From assembly GCA_937873715.1 (NCBI GenBank), contig CALMYJ010000003.1, positions 62,001-126,000 of the forward strand: DNA of 64,000 nt, written 5' to 3'. The notes below the pieces were generated by a model, which saw only the letters and a list, made by a program, of their open reading frames with translations, did no database searches and was not told where the DNA came from. Each line of letters starts with the position of its first letter. The first letter of the stretch is position 1. Shown piece by piece: positions 17,116-30,008 of this stretch. The translations under genes were made by a program, and so were the position numbers. This DNA comes from an uncultured Chitinophagaceae bacterium (GTDB lineage: Bacteria; Bacteroidota; Bacteroidia; Chitinophagales; Chitinophagaceae).

Positions 17116-20067
17116 ATGAAAAAAATGCTGCTGCCCCTGGCACTATTATTTGTGCATGCTGCCGCTAATGCCCAGCCTGCCCCTGCTGTAAAAAAAACAC
17201 CGGGTAAATACATTTGGCAAACCGCTACCTCGGGCGGATACACGTACAAGTGTGTAACCAACGATCCTGCCCGTGCCCGTTTTTATACCCTCAGCAACGG
17301 GCTAACTGTGATACTTAGCCCAACTAAAAAAGACCCCCGCATACAATGCTTTGTAGCCACCAAGGCCGGCAGCAAAACCGACCCTGCCAGCCATACCGGC
17401 CTGGCGCATTACCTGGAGCACATGCTTTTTAAAGGCACCGACAAGTTTGGTTCGCTCAACTGGGCAAAAGAAAAACCACTGCTGGATGAAATAGAAGGCC
17501 TTTATGAAACTTATAACCATACCACCGATTCGGCCAGCAGGGCTGGCATTTATCGCCAAATCGACTCCGTATCAGGCCTTGCAGCCCAATATGCCATTGC
17601 CAACGAGTACGACAAATTAATGGGCGCCATGGGTGCACAGGGTACCAACGCTTTCACCTCATTTGAGCAAACTGTATACACCGATGACATACCAGCCAAT
17701 GCGGTAGATAAATACCTAAAAGTACAGGCCGAACGTTTTCGCAACCCGGTACTCCGTATTTTTCATACTGAGCTTGAAGCGGTATACGAAGAAAAAAACA
17801 GGTCGCTCGATAATGACGGCAGAAAAAACTTTGAAACACTTTTCAGAGAGCTTTTCAAAAACCACAACTATGGCAGGCAAACCACCATTGGCACTGTTGA
17901 GCATTTAAAAAACCCCTCTTTAAAAGAAATCAGGAACTATTACAACAAATATTATGTGCCCAATAATATGGGTATCATCATGAGCGGCGATTTTGACCCT
18001 GATGCCATGATTAAAAAAATTGACCAGGCTTTTTCCTATATGAAAAAAAAGCCGGTTACCCCTTACAGCTTTGAGCCCGAAACACCCATTACTGCACCCA
18101 TTGTTAAAGAAGTGGTGGGCCCCGATGCCGAAACTGTAACCATAGGCTTCAGGCTGCCGGGCAATAAGGCCAAAGATGTACTGCTGGCCGATTTGGTAGG
18201 GCAGGTACTTACCAACGGCAAAGCCGGCCTGATGGACCTAAACCTGGTAAAAAAACAAAAACTTTTAAGAGCATCTGCATTTGCTTATACCCTTATTGAT
18301 TACGGTATCCTGTATATGCAGGGTGCGCCAACTCTCGGCCAGTCGCTGGAAGAAGTGCAGGAGTTAATGCTCGGCGAAATTGACAACCTCAAAAAGGGAA
18401 AATTTGACGACGACCTTATTGCTTCCATCATCAACAACCTCAAAAAAAATAAAATCCTGGCTATGGAATCTTACAGCTCCAGGGCCAATGAACTGATGGA
18501 TGCCTTTACCTCCGAAATTGACTGGAAAGACATGGTGGATTATACCGACCGTCTTTCAAAACTTACCAAAAAAGATATCACTGATTTTGCCAATAAATAC
18601 TTTGGCAACAATTATGTAGCCGTGCTGAAACGCAAAGGAGAAGATAAGAATATTGTAAAAGTGGCCAAGCCGCCGATTACCCCTGTAGAAACCAATGCCA
18701 GCCAGCAAAGCGCTTTTGTAAAAACAGTAAATGCAATGCCTTCAACAGCGTTGCAACCGGTGTGGATTGATTATTCAAAAGACATTCAAAAATCTGCGCT
18801 GGGCCCCGCCGAAATACTTTATGTACAAAATAAAGACAACAGTATCTTCCGCCTGCGCTATCGTTTTGAAGCAGGCAACTGGCACAATAAAAAAATCGGG
18901 CTGGCAGCACAGTATCTCCAGTTTTTGGGTACCGATAAAATGAGTGCCGAAGATGTAACCCGGGCATTTTATAAAATTGCCTGCAGCTTTAATGTAAGCC
19001 CTGGCACCGAATTTACCACCGTAACCATCGAAGGCCTGCAGGAAAACTTTACTAAAGCCATTGCACTTTTTGAAGACCTGCTTAAAAACTGTAAAGCCGA
19101 TGAAGCTGCCCTTACTGCATTAAAAGCCAGGCTTACCAAGGCCCGTACGGATGCAAAACTGAATAAAGGCGCTATCATGCAGGGGCTGGTAAGCTATGCC
19201 CGCTATGGCGAAAACAACCCTTTCAATTATGTGTTGAGCAATGATGAACTTAATGGCACTACCAGTGCCGAACTGCTGGAAATATTACACACCGCCAACA
19301 ACCTGCCGCATAAAATATTGTACTACGGGCCACTGCCTTTACCGCTGCTAACCGCTGCATTAAAGCCTGTACACCAGGTACCTGCTGCATTTACAGTTGT
19401 ACCGGCCAAGGCAAGCTTCAACTTTACAACACAGCAAAGCAACCAGGTACTTTTTGCCCATTACGATATGGTGCAATCCGAAATACGCTGGGTACGCAAC
19501 AGCGAAGCCTACTCGCCGGATAATGAAGCTATAGTAGACGTATTCAACAACTATTTTGGAGGCGGCATGGGTGCCATTGTGTTTCAAACTATCAGGGAAT
19601 CTAAAGCCCTGGCTTACTCTACTTTTGCTTTTTATGCCAAGCCCGATAAAAAAGAAGATCCTTTTTATACCGTGGCTTATGTAGGTTGCCAGGCCGATAA
19701 ATTCAACGAATCTATTGCTGCTATGAATGAGTTGCTCAACAAACTCCCCAACCTGGAAGAAAATATAAAACTGGCTAAGGATGGCATCAAGAAAGACATC
19801 GAAACTGAACGCATCAGCCAGGATGGTATTATTACAAACTACCTCGCTGCCCAGCGTAAGGGCCTAAGTACCGACATACGTAAATCAGTATACGAAAGCC
19901 TGGGCAAAATTGATTATGCTGCCCTCAACGATTTTCATAGCCGCACCCTGGCGGGCAAGGCATACACCTATTGTCTTGTAGCTTCCGAAAGCAAAATTAG
20001 CGAAGCCGATATGAAGCAATACGGCGATGTAAAAAAACTGAGCCTCGAAGCAATCTTTGGTTATTAA
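17116..20067 (+). CDS. M16 (insulinase/pitrilysin) family zinc protease, exported
   Basis: A zinc metallopeptidase of 983 residues from the chosen start. A signal peptide (about 1-19, ending in ANAQ) points to the periplasm. The N-terminal M16 domain has the inverted zinc motif HYLEH at 98-102 and the downstream Glu in AVYEEKNRS. The second half repeats the M16 fold (NNYFGGGMGAIVFQTIRESKALAYS) without a zinc motif, as is usual for the inactive C-terminal half. Family members degrade peptides inside a closed chamber. An in-frame ATG at 17017 is rejected because it would put 33 residues before the signal peptide. A strong terminator follows. Confidence 0.93.
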   Translation: MKKMLLPLALLFVHAAANAQPAPAVKKTPGKYIWQTATSGGYTYKCVTNDPARARFYTLSNGLTVILSPTKKDPRIQCFVATKAGSKTDPASHTGLAHYLEHMLFKGTDKFGSLNWAKEKPLLDEIEGLYETYNHTTDSASRAGIYRQIDSVSGLAAQYAIANEYDKLMGAMGAQGTNAFTSFEQTVYTDDIPANAVDKYLKVQAERFRNPVLRIFHTELEAVYEEKNRSLDNDGRKNFETLFRELFKNHNYGRQTTIGTVEHLKNPSLKEIRNYYNKYYVPNNMGIIMSGDFDPDAMIKKIDQAFSYMKKKPVTPYSFEPETPITAPIVKEVVGPDAETVTIGFRLPGNKAKDVLLADLVGQVLTNGKAGLMDLNLVKKQKLLRASAFAYTLIDYGILYMQGAPTLGQSLEEVQELMLGEIDNLKKGKFDDDLIASIINNLKKNKILAMESYSSRANELMDAFTSEIDWKDMVDYTDRLSKLTKKDITDFANKYFGNNYVAVLKRKGEDKNIVKVAKPPITPVETNASQQSAFVKTVNAMPSTALQPVWIDYSKDIQKSALGPAEILYVQNKDNSIFRLRYRFEAGNWHNKKIGLAAQYLQFLGTDKMSAEDVTRAFYKIACSFNVSPGTEFTTVTIEGLQENFTKAIALFEDLLKNCKADEAALTALKARLTKARTDAKLNKGAIMQGLVSYARYGENNPFNYVLSNDELNGTTSAELLEILHTANNLPHKILYYGPLPLPLLTAALKPVHQVPAAFTVVPAKASFNFTTQQSNQVLFAHYDMVQSEIRWVRNSEAYSPDNEAIVDVFNNYFGGGMGAIVFQTIRESKALAYSTFAFYAKPDKKEDPFYTVAYVGCQADKFNESIAAMNELLNKLPNLEENIKLAKDGIKKDIETERISQDGIITNYLAAQRKGLSTDIRKSVYESLGKIDYAALNDFHSRTLAGKAYTYCLVASESKISEADMKQYGDVKKLSLEAIFGY

Positions 20068-20087
20068 CCTACTGTATTTTTTATTTT

Positions 20088-20121
20088 ATAGATGGCATGC
20101 TACGCATGCCATCTATTTTTT
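20088..20121. terminator. Strong terminator after the M16 protease gene
   Basis: A perfect 13-bp stem (ATAGATGGCATGC and its complement, 3-nt loop TAC) at 20088-20116, followed by a run of T and preceded by a T/A-rich tract. It closes the protease transcript. Confidence 0.8.
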
Positions 20122-20304
20122 ATAGCCACAGCACAAAGGCAATACCCAATGCAGCAATTACTTATAACAGTGCTGTAAAATGACTCTTTTTTAAATTGAC
20201 TAACTTTATGCCACAAAAACAACACAACGATTGCCAGCCATAAGGGCGATATTATTTTAAAAAATTAAAGCCGTGGCTTATCCGTCCGCATGGCACTACA
20301 GGTT

Positions 20305-22980
20305 ATGACAGCAGAACACCAGCGCTTAAAAGTAAACAGCAGAAAAGCCGTACCACTGGAGCAGTGGGGGCCCTACCTCAGCGAAAGACAATGGGGCACC
20401 GTAAGGGAAGATTATAGCTATCATGGCGATGCCTGGGGCTACCTGCCCTTTAGCCAAAGCCATTACAGGGCATACCGCTGGGGCGAAGACGGGCTGGCCG
20501 GTATCTCCGATTATTTTCAAAACCTTTGCTTTGCCGTTGCCCTTTGGAATGGTAAGGATAAAATTTTAAAAGAACGGCTTTTTGGTCTTGGCAATTACGA
20601 TGGCAACCACGGCGAAGATGTAAAGGAATTGTATTACTATCTTGATAATATTCCCACCCATTACTATATGGAATACCTGTATAAATATCCGCAGCAGGCA
20701 TTCCCTTACGACGACCTTATTAATACCAACCTGCGCCGCAGCAAGCTGGAGCCGGAATACGAAATTTTAGACACCGGTATTTTTGATAACGATGAATACT
20801 TTGATGTAAAAGTTACTTACGCCAAGCAAAACCCACAGGATATTTATATAAAAATTGATATCAGCAACAGGGGCCCCAATACGGCACCACTAACGGTGTT
20901 GCCTACCCTGTGGTTTTACAACCGCTGGGTATACACCCCCGAAGAACCAAAGCCCGCTATAACCTACCTTAGTAAAACATCCGTAAAAGCATGGCATCCC
21001 AGGCTGGGCAATTATTATTTTTATTTCTGGCCGGCAGATGACCGCCTCTTTACCGAAAACGATACCAACCTGTACAAACTTAACGGCAGCGGCGAAAAAA
21101 ATCCCTATACCAAAGACGCCTTTAACGAAGCAGTGGTAAACGGCCTCAACAAAACCAAGCTGCGTAATAAAAAAGAAGGCACCAAGTTTTCGCCGGTATA
21201 CAATATGGAACTTAAGGCAGGCGAAACCAAAACCATTTATTGTCGCCTTACGGCAAGAGAAGATGACAAACCTTTTGCCCCGGGTTTTGAAAAAGTATTC
21301 AGCACCCGTAAGCAGGAAGCCGACGATTTTTATAATTCGATACTCCCCTCCCTCCCGGCCGATTTAAGAAATATACAGCGGCAGGCCCTGGCCGGGCTAT
21401 TATGGAGTAAGCAGTTTTATCATTACGATGTAGAGCGATGGCTTACTACAAGTGATGGCATTACCCCGGTGAATGACGGTAAAAAACATGGCCGTAACAG
21501 CGACTGGAAGCACCTGAAAAACCAGGACGTTATCGCAATGCCCGATAAATGGGAATACCCCTGGTATGCCGCCTGGGATCTTGCTTTTCACTGCATTTCG
21601 CTGGCAATGGTAGATGTGGTATTTGCCAAAAACCAACTGCAACTGGTAATGAGAGAATGGTATATGAAGCCCGATGGCCAGTTACCGGCATACGAATGGC
21701 ATTTTGGCGATGTAAACCCCCCGGTACAGGCCTGGGCAGCCATGGAAATATACCGGGTGGAAAAACAAACCCACGGCGAAGGCGATATCAATTTTTTAAA
21801 AAAAGTTTTTCAAAAACTACTCATCAACTTTACCTGGTGGATAAACCGTAAAGACAGTAACGGCAACAACCTCTTCCAGGGCGGCTTCCTTGGGCTGGAT
21901 AATATCGGCGTATTTAACCGCAGCCATCATTTTGCCGAAGGCATGCACCTGGAGCAGGCCGATGGTACAAGCTGGATGGCCATGTACGCCCTTAATATGA
22001 TGGACATTGCCATTGAAATTGCACAGTACGATGCCGCTTTTGAAGATATGGCCACCAAATTTTTTGAACACTTTGTGCTGATTGCCGAAGCCCTTAATGG
22101 CCACACCATGTGGAACGAAGAAGACAAGTTTTTTTATGATACCCTTTGCCGCAGTGGCGAAGAACCTATACCACTGCGTATACAAAGCATTGTTGGGCTT
22201 ACCAGCCTTTTTGCCGTTAGTACCATCAGCAGCCAGGTATTTGAAAAACTGCCCGACTTTAGAAAACGCATTGTATGGTTCGAAAACTACCGCAAAAAAA
22301 ACGATCGTTTTTGGCCCAATGAAGAGCGTGGCGATAACAAAGAGATATTAATATCACTGGTAAAAAAAGACAGGCTGGTACACCTGCTCAAACGCCTGCT
22401 GCATGAAGAAGAGTTTTTATCCGGCGGTGGTATCAGGGCTTTATCCAAGTACCACGAAAAACATCCCTACTCTGTAAACATCGACGGGCAGGAGTACACC
22501 ATTCGCTACGACCCCGGCGACTCTACCTCCAACCTTTTTGGTGGCAACAGCAACTGGCGTGGCCCTGTGTGGATGCCCATTAATTATTTAATTATACGCT
22601 CTATACGCCGGTACGGCGAATTTTATGGCGACCAGTTTTTGGTGGAATGCCCTGAAGGTACCGGCCGTATGCTGAACCTGGTAGAGGTATCAGATTTGCT
22701 CACCCAACGGGTAATCAGCCTGTTTACCAAAGATGAAAAAGCCAATCGAAAATCGTACGGCAGCTATAACTGGTTTTACCAACGCCCTGGCAACGAACAC
22801 CTGCTGCTGTTTTACGAATACTTTCATGGCGATAATGGCGCAGGCCTTGGTGCCAGCCACCAAACCGGGTGGACGGCATTAGTGGCCGATATGATTGGCG
22901 CCAAAAGAGTTAAAGATGCCGACTGGCAACTGCCCGGCGAAGATGATGAACGAATAGTGTATGATGATGAGGAGGAGTAG
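20305..22980 (+). CDS. GH63-type (MGH1-like) glycosidase
   Basis: A cytoplasmic glycoside hydrolase of about 891 residues in the family of mannosyl-oligosaccharide and related alpha-glucosidases. Hallmarks: WGPYLSERQWGTVREDYS near the start, RAYRWGEDGLAGI, LWNGKDKILKERLFGL, an N-terminal beta-sandwich region (to about 330), then an (alpha/alpha)6 barrel with PWYAAWDLAFH, and NWRGPVWMPINYLI, followed by GSYNWFYQRPG. No signal peptide. The ATG at 20305 (MTAEHQRL) fits homologues better than the one at 20290. The natural substrate in bacteria is mostly unknown; alpha-glucoside storage or compatible-solute turnover is possible. Confidence 0.88.
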   Translation: MTAEHQRLKVNSRKAVPLEQWGPYLSERQWGTVREDYSYHGDAWGYLPFSQSHYRAYRWGEDGLAGISDYFQNLCFAVALWNGKDKILKERLFGLGNYDGNHGEDVKELYYYLDNIPTHYYMEYLYKYPQQAFPYDDLINTNLRRSKLEPEYEILDTGIFDNDEYFDVKVTYAKQNPQDIYIKIDISNRGPNTAPLTVLPTLWFYNRWVYTPEEPKPAITYLSKTSVKAWHPRLGNYYFYFWPADDRLFTENDTNLYKLNGSGEKNPYTKDAFNEAVVNGLNKTKLRNKKEGTKFSPVYNMELKAGETKTIYCRLTAREDDKPFAPGFEKVFSTRKQEADDFYNSILPSLPADLRNIQRQALAGLLWSKQFYHYDVERWLTTSDGITPVNDGKKHGRNSDWKHLKNQDVIAMPDKWEYPWYAAWDLAFHCISLAMVDVVFAKNQLQLVMREWYMKPDGQLPAYEWHFGDVNPPVQAWAAMEIYRVEKQTHGEGDINFLKKVFQKLLINFTWWINRKDSNGNNLFQGGFLGLDNIGVFNRSHHFAEGMHLEQADGTSWMAMYALNMMDIAIEIAQYDAAFEDMATKFFEHFVLIAEALNGHTMWNEEDKFFYDTLCRSGEEPIPLRIQSIVGLTSLFAVSTISSQVFEKLPDFRKRIVWFENYRKKNDRFWPNEERGDNKEILISLVKKDRLVHLLKRLLHEEEFLSGGGIRALSKYHEKHPYSVNIDGQEYTIRYDPGDSTSNLFGGNSNWRGPVWMPINYLIIRSIRRYGEFYGDQFLVECPEGTGRMLNLVEVSDLLTQRVISLFTKDEKANRKSYGSYNWFYQRPGNEHLLLFYEYFHGDNGAGLGASHQTGWTALVADMIGAKRVKDADWQLPGEDDERIVYDDEEE

Positions 22981-23001
22981 TAGCACTAAGCAGGTTTATA
23001 C

Positions 23002-23568
23002 ATGAAAATTTATGTTTTTATTCCCCTGTTGTTGCTTGCCGGTTGCAGGCCAGCCATAGATATGGAGGATGTGGAGAACAGGGCACATGGGTTAAGCTAT
23101 ATCCGGGGCACCCGGCAACTTGTTAACGGTAAGGTGATTGTAAAATCGGCTGCCGGTAAAATTATTGAAGTGCACCGCTTCAAAAACGGGCAGCCAATTG
23201 GCAACTGGTATAGTTACAGCGATGAGGACAAAATACTTTCGCAGGGCTTTGGTGCCGATGCCAAAAAGTATGAACCAAAAATGGGTGGAATAACTTTAAA
23301 TCACTCATTCGTTTCCATTAACCAAACCGGGGATTTTGCCTATGCCACCTGCTATGTAGACAATACAGCAGTATTTGAACAGCCCCGGCACCTGCTTCGC
23401 CTGTCAAATGAAATATTGAAGGAGTATGCAAAAAAATACAGGCTCAACAGGGTTTTTCTATACGACGACGCCCATGAATATACCGTTGATGCATCGGCAC
23501 TATTAAACAATGATTATAAAATTGATACGATAAAAGGCAGGGACAAAAAAACTGTTTTTATTCAGTGA
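23002..23568 (+). CDS. Lipoprotein with MORN-like/toxin-antidote repeat segment
   Basis: A 188-residue lipoprotein: signal sequence with lipobox LLAGC, lipidated Cys15. Residues about 40-80 (GKVIVKSAAGKIIEVHRFKNGQPIGNWYSY) resemble the strand-turn units of MORN-type repeats common in Bacteroidota. The rest is not recognised. It starts 21 nt after the glycosidase stop and may share its message. Function unknown. Confidence 0.7.
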   Translation: MKIYVFIPLLLLAGCRPAIDMEDVENRAHGLSYIRGTRQLVNGKVIVKSAAGKIIEVHRFKNGQPIGNWYSYSDEDKILSQGFGADAKKYEPKMGGITLNHSFVSINQTGDFAYATCYVDNTAVFEQPRHLLRLSNEILKEYAKKYRLNRVFLYDDAHEYTVDASALLNNDYKIDTIKGRDKKTVFIQ

Positions 23569-24095
23569 AAAAGCGTAAAGAAATGCATTTACCCACGTGG
23601 ATATTTCCCTCCCAAGCCTAAAAAAATCTAACCCCAACTCCCTGTTTTCATCATCTGGCCCATCGCCTTTTGTTACAATATTTTTTACAATCAACCCTAC
23701 AGGGACTTTCATCCGTTTTCAACACAAAGTGAATAACATCTTAACAGTAATTTAAAATAGCTTGTTATTTTGCTCATGCTTTGGTTGACTGTCTGCCTTG
23801 ATGCGGATTTCATTAAAAGGGAACCAGGTGCAACTCCCGGACTATCCCCGTAGCTGTAATCCCGCCGCCTGTTGGCGAACTTTTGAACAACTGCATCCAC
23901 TGTTGTGCCAGCAATGGCCTATGGGAAGGAGGTTTAAAAGGCGGGAAAGTCAGAAGACCTGCCAGGACATATTTTTTTATTGTAACAACGCTTTCGGAGG
24001 AAAAGCTGTGTACAGGTAGTTTTTGCTGCAGTAGTGGCCAGCCGCCTTATCACATGTACCCTCCTTTAGCCAATAACTTTTATAACTGTTGTATT
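23569..24095. other. Intergenic region holding the nrd riboswitch
   Basis: From 23569 to about 23760 the sequence is A/T-rich without gene signals. A -7-like box TATTTTG lies at 23766-23772. The cobalamin riboswitch follows and its expression platform runs to the nrdB start. Confidence 0.6.
23787..23972 (+). ncRNA. Cobalamin (adenosylcobalamin) riboswitch upstream of nrdB
   Basis: The conserved blocks occur in the right order: AAAAGGGAA at 23815-23823, CCAGGTGCAA, ACTATCCCCGTAGCTGTAA at 23841-23859, CCACTG at 23897-23902, TATGGGAAGGA at 23920-23930 and the B12 box AGTCAGAAGACCTGCC at 23948-23963. Binding of coenzyme B12 normally turns the downstream gene off. Here that gene is a B12-independent class Ia ribonucleotide reductase, so repression by B12 implies a B12-dependent reductase elsewhere in the genome. 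The exact platform (24000-24095) is not resolved by eye. Confidence 0.93.
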
Positions 24096-25067
24096 ATGCA
24101 AAACGATAACGAAATTTTATTAAAGGAAAATAAAGACAGGTTTGTTATCCTGCCCATTAATTATCCCAAAGTGTGGGAACACTATAAGCGCCACGAGGCC
24201 AGCTTTTGGACCGCCGAGGAAATTGACCTGAGCGCCGACCTGAAAGACTGGGCTTCACTCAATGATGGCGAACGTCATTTTATATCGCATGTACTGGCAT
24301 TTTTTGCCGCAAGTGATGGCATTGTAAACGAAAACCTGGCGGTAAACTTTATGAGCGAAGTGCAACTGCCCGAAGCAAGGTGCTTTTATGGTTTCCAGAT
24401 TATGATGGAAAACATACACAGCGAAACCTATGCATTGCTGATAGACACTTATATAAAAGACCCACAGGAAAAGCATAAATTATTTCATGCCATCGATACT
24501 GTGCCGGCCGTAAAAAAGAAAGCCGAATGGGCCCTGCGCTGGATAGAAAACGGAAATTTTGCTGAGCGCCTCGTGGCATTTGCCGCCGTAGAAGGGATAT
24601 TTTTTAGCGGCAGCTTTTGTTCCATTTTCTGGCTCAAAAAACGGGGCCTGATGCCCGGCCTTACTTTCAGCAATGAACTCATCAGCCGCGACGAAGGCCT
24701 GCATTGCGAATTTGCCTGCCTGCTGTACAGTATGCTCAACGGCAAACTTTCGGAAGAAGCCGTGAAAGCCATCATCTGCGATGCCGTAACGATAGAAAAA
24801 GAATTTATCACCGAAGCCCTGCCGGTAGATTTGATTGGCATGAACGCCAAACTGATGCAGCAATACATTGAATTTGTAGCCGACAGGTGGCTGTCGGAAT
24901 TAGGGTATACCAAAGTATATAACGCCAGCAATCCTTTTGATTTCATGGAAATGATTTCATTGCAGGGTAAAACCAACTTTTTTGAAAAAAGAGTGGGTGA
25001 TTATCAAAAGGCCGGCGTAATGAGCAGCAAAGATGCCCAGGTATTCAGCACCGATGATGATTTTTAA
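24096..25067 (+). CDS. nrdB: Ribonucleoside-diphosphate reductase small subunit, eukaryote-like class Ia
   Basis: Provides the di-iron tyrosyl radical for ribonucleotide reduction. The 323-residue protein closely resembles mammalian R2: [16 protein letters not shown] at 65-80, [17 protein letters not shown] at 96-112, GIFFSGSF, and [17 protein letters not shown]. Metal ligands Asp74, Glu105 and His108 and the radical Tyr112 are in place. The open frame extends 71 codons upstream, but those overlap the riboswitch and are not R2-like, so ATG 24096 is the start. The C-terminal acidic-aromatic end (STDDDF) is the usual docking tail for the large subunit. The gene precedes nrdA by 88 nt. Confidence 0.96.
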   Translation: MQNDNEILLKENKDRFVILPINYPKVWEHYKRHEASFWTAEEIDLSADLKDWASLNDGERHFISHVLAFFAASDGIVNENLAVNFMSEVQLPEARCFYGFQIMMENIHSETYALLIDTYIKDPQEKHKLFHAIDTVPAVKKKAEWALRWIENGNFAERLVAFAAVEGIFFSGSFCSIFWLKKRGLMPGLTFSNELISRDEGLHCEFACLLYSMLNGKLSEEAVKAIICDAVTIEKEFITEALPVDLIGMNAKLMQQYIEFVADRWLSELGYTKVYNASNPFDFMEMISLQGKTNFFEKRVGDYQKAGVMSSKDAQVFSTDDDF

Positions 25068-25155
25068 AAACCGGGGGTATACATTTTAACCATCGCTCCC
25101 TTTGTAACAACTAATCATAAACCATACATCCATAAACTATAAACCCTGCTTCCAC

Positions 25156-27549
25156 ATGTTTGTAATTAAAAGAAACGGTAAAAAAGAGCCGGTAAAATTC
25201 GATAAAGTAACCGCAAGAATTGAAAAATTAAGCTACAGCCTCAGCCCAATTGTAAACGTTATTGACGTTGCTAAAAAAACCATTGAAGGCATTTATGAAG
25301 GTGTACAAACCACCGAACTGGATAACCTTGCTGCCGAAACTGCCGCATCGCTTACCATTACACATCCTGATTATGCCATCCTCGCTTCAAGGATAGCGGT
25401 AAGCAATTTGCACAAAAACACTACCAAAAGCTTTTCGGCCACCATGCGCAAGCTGCACCAGTACAAAGATGCCAACACCGGCAAGCACATGCCCCTGATA
25501 GCCGATGATGTAATGCAGGTGATTGAAGAACATGCCGACCTGTTAGACAGCACTATCATTTACGACCGGGACTATGCCTTTGATTATTTTGGTTTTAAAA
25601 CACTGGAAAAATCGTACCTGCTGCGTATAGATGGCAAAATAGCCGAAAGGCCGCAGCACATGTACATGAGGGTTGCTGTAGGTATTCATAAAAACGATAT
25701 TGAAAGTGCCATCAACACCTATCATTTAATGAGCGAACGCTGGATGACGCATGCCACCCCTACCCTGTTTAATGCCGGTACGCCCAAGCCGCAAATGAGC
25801 TCCTGCTTTTTGCTTACGATGCAGGAAGACAGTATAGATGGCATTTACGACACCCTGAAACAAACAGCAAAAATTTCGCAAAGTGCCGGCGGTATTGGTT
25901 TGTCTATTCATAATATCCGGGCTACCGGTAGCTATATCGGTGGTACCAACGGCACCAGCAACGGCATTATTCCCATGCTTAGGGTGTTTAACGATACAGC
26001 CCGTTATGTAGACCAGGGCGGGGGCAAACGTAAAGGCGCTTTTGCCATTTACCTTGAACCCTGGCATGCCGATGTATTTGAGTTTTTGGATTTAAGAAAA
26101 AATCATGGCAAAGAAGAACTAAGGGCAAGAGACCTTTTTTATGCCCTTTGGGTTTGCGATTTGTTTATGAAAAGGGTGGAAGCCAATGAAAACTGGAGTC
26201 TTTTTTGCCCCAATGAGGCACCCGGCCTTGATGAATGCTGGGGCGAAGATTTTGAAAAACTGTACCAGCAATACGAAGCCGAAGGCAGGGCCCGCAAAAC
26301 CATAAAAGCACAGGAACTGTGGTTTGCCATCTTACAATCGCAGATAGAAACCGGCACACCCTACATGCTGTATAAAGATGCGGCCAACAGCAAAAGCAAC
26401 CAGCAAAACCTGGGCACCATCAAAAGCAGTAACCTCTGCACCGAAATTATAGAGTACACCAGCAAAGATGAAATAGCCGTGTGCAACCTGGCTTCGCTTG
26501 CCTTACCCCGGTTTGTAATTAACGGCAAATTTGATCATCAAAAATTATATGAAGTAACCTATCAGGCCGCTAAAAACCTTAATAAGATTATCGACAATAA
26601 TTACTACCCGGTAGAAGAAGCCCGCAACTCTAACTTAAAGCACCGCCCCATTGGGCTGGGTGTACAGGGTCTGGCCGATGTATTTATTTTACTTCGCCTT
26701 CCCTTTGAAAGCGACCTGGCAAAAATGCTGAATAAAAACATTTTTGAAACCATCTACTTTGCAGCCATGACGGCCAGTAAAGACCTGGCTAAAGAGCAGG
26801 GGCCTTACCCAACCTATGCCGGATCTCCTGTTTCGAAAGGCATATTCCAGTTTGATATGTGGGGCGTAACCCCCACCGACCGCTGGGACTGGGCAGCATT
26901 AAAAGCCGAAGTAAAACAATACGGCGTAAGAAACTCCTTACTGGTAGCTCCAATGCCTACGGCCTCTACATCGCAGATATTGGGCAACAATGAATGTTTT
27001 GAACCATATACCAGCAATATCTACACCCGTAGGGTATTAAGCGGCGAGTTTATTATAGTAAACAAACACCTGCTGAAAGACCTGGTAAACCTGGGCCTGT
27101 GGAATAATGTGATGAAAAATAAAATCATTGCTGCTAATGGCTCCATACAGCATATTGATGAAATACCGGCCGATATTAAGGAATTGTACAAAACGGTTTG
27201 GGAAATTAAACAACGCAATATCATTGATATGGCTGCCGACAGGGGGGCTTATATCTGCCAGTCGCAATCGCTCAATTTATTTGTGGATAATGCCACTACA
27301 TCCAAACTCACTTCTATGCACTTTTATGCCTGGAAGCAAGGGTTAAAAACCGGCATGTACTACCTGCGTACACAGGCTGCCACACAAGCCGTACAATTTA
27401 CTGTAGAAAAACAGGCCAGCACCGATACTACCCCGGTGATACCTGTTGCCAACCAGCAGGCACAAACAAATAGCATTGATGTTGCGCCCACGCAAACCGA
27501 CGGCCCCACCTGCACCATGCAGGATGGCTGCATCAGTTGCGGCTCGTAA
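25156..27549 (+). CDS. nrdA: Ribonucleoside-diphosphate reductase large subunit, eukaryote-like class Ia
   Basis: Reduces ribonucleoside diphosphates to deoxyribonucleotides. In 797 residues: an ATP cone at about 1-90 ([18 protein letters not shown]), the catalytic barrel with the first redox Cys in [10 protein letters not shown], the active-site Asn-Leu-Cys-Thr-Glu segment (SSNLCTEI), the second redox Cys in [11 protein letters not shown], and the C-terminal shuttle pair in DGCISCGS. The sequence follows human RRM1 almost motif by motif. The last 60 residues before the Cys pair form a flexible linker. It forms an operon with nrdB under the B12 riboswitch and ends in a strong terminator. Confidence 0.97.
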   Translation: MFVIKRNGKKEPVKFDKVTARIEKLSYSLSPIVNVIDVAKKTIEGIYEGVQTTELDNLAAETAASLTITHPDYAILASRIAVSNLHKNTTKSFSATMRKLHQYKDANTGKHMPLIADDVMQVIEEHADLLDSTIIYDRDYAFDYFGFKTLEKSYLLRIDGKIAERPQHMYMRVAVGIHKNDIESAINTYHLMSERWMTHATPTLFNAGTPKPQMSSCFLLTMQEDSIDGIYDTLKQTAKISQSAGGIGLSIHNIRATGSYIGGTNGTSNGIIPMLRVFNDTARYVDQGGGKRKGAFAIYLEPWHADVFEFLDLRKNHGKEELRARDLFYALWVCDLFMKRVEANENWSLFCPNEAPGLDECWGEDFEKLYQQYEAEGRARKTIKAQELWFAILQSQIETGTPYMLYKDAANSKSNQQNLGTIKSSNLCTEIIEYTSKDEIAVCNLASLALPRFVINGKFDHQKLYEVTYQAAKNLNKIIDNNYYPVEEARNSNLKHRPIGLGVQGLADVFILLRLPFESDLAKMLNKNIFETIYFAAMTASKDLAKEQGPYPTYAGSPVSKGIFQFDMWGVTPTDRWDWAALKAEVKQYGVRNSLLVAPMPTASTSQILGNNECFEPYTSNIYTRRVLSGEFIIVNKHLLKDLVNLGLWNNVMKNKIIAANGSIQHIDEIPADIKELYKTVWEIKQRNIIDMAADRGAYICQSQSLNLFVDNATTSKLTSMHFYAWKQGLKTGMYYLRTQAATQAVQFTVEKQASTDTTPVIPVANQQAQTNSIDVAPTQTDGPTCTMQDGCISCGS

Positions 27550-27575
27550 ATATTTTAAAGCTTTTGCTTTACTGT

Positions 27576-27612
27576 AAAGCATGTACCCTTTAATGAGGTG
27601 CATGCTTTTTTT
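27576..27612 (+). terminator. Terminator of the nrdB-nrdA operon
   Basis: AAAGCATGTACC pairs with GGTGCATGCTTT (one G-U) around a 9-nt loop, followed by seven T. It starts 27 nt after the nrdA stop. Confidence 0.85.
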
Positions 27613-27682
27613 ATGGGGGTATACATGCCCGTAATCTTACAATGCTGTTAATAATCCAATGCAGCCATTTTACAGGAAGGCA

Positions 27683-27719
27683 TAAAAAAAAAGCAGTTTC
27701 CCTTCTCAAAAAAACTGCT
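27683..27719 (-). terminator. Terminator of gyrB
   Basis: On the minus strand AGCAGTTT and AAACTGCT form an 8-bp stem (loop about 12 nt), followed by eight or more T. It lies about 30 nt after the gyrB stop. Confidence 0.75.
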
Positions 27720-27751
27720 GTACTAACATTTATATTACTCAGCCAATAGGC

Positions 27752-29734
<1,983 letters not shown>

Positions 29735-29776
29735 TCAGGGGGAAAATGATTTTGATAATCGATAAAAATGTATCTG

Positions 29777-29784
29777 CAAATGTA
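29777..29784 (-). promoter_or_regulatory. Promoter -7 box of gyrB
   Basis: TACATTTG on the minus strand, an exact TAnnTTTG match, about 45 nt before the gyrB ATG. Confidence 0.55.
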
Positions 29785-30008
29785 CAATAAATAAAGGGTT
29801 ATACAGGGCTTTAACAGCAGGTAACCTAAGTATTTTTTATAAATATTTCCACACCTGTACAGCCTGGTAAATGGAGTATATAACGGGTAAAAAAAGATGA
29901 GTGCAGCCCAATGCATGAATGCATCATAAGGTCGCAAAAGGCATTGTCATATTTAAGCCATATTTCATCATAGTAATTATTGATGCTGGCAAATCAGTTG
30001 CTAAGCTG

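Noticed and set aside
23883..24095. N-terminal extension of nrdB by 71 codons
   Set aside because: It is the riboswitch read as protein; homologues start at the ATG 24096.
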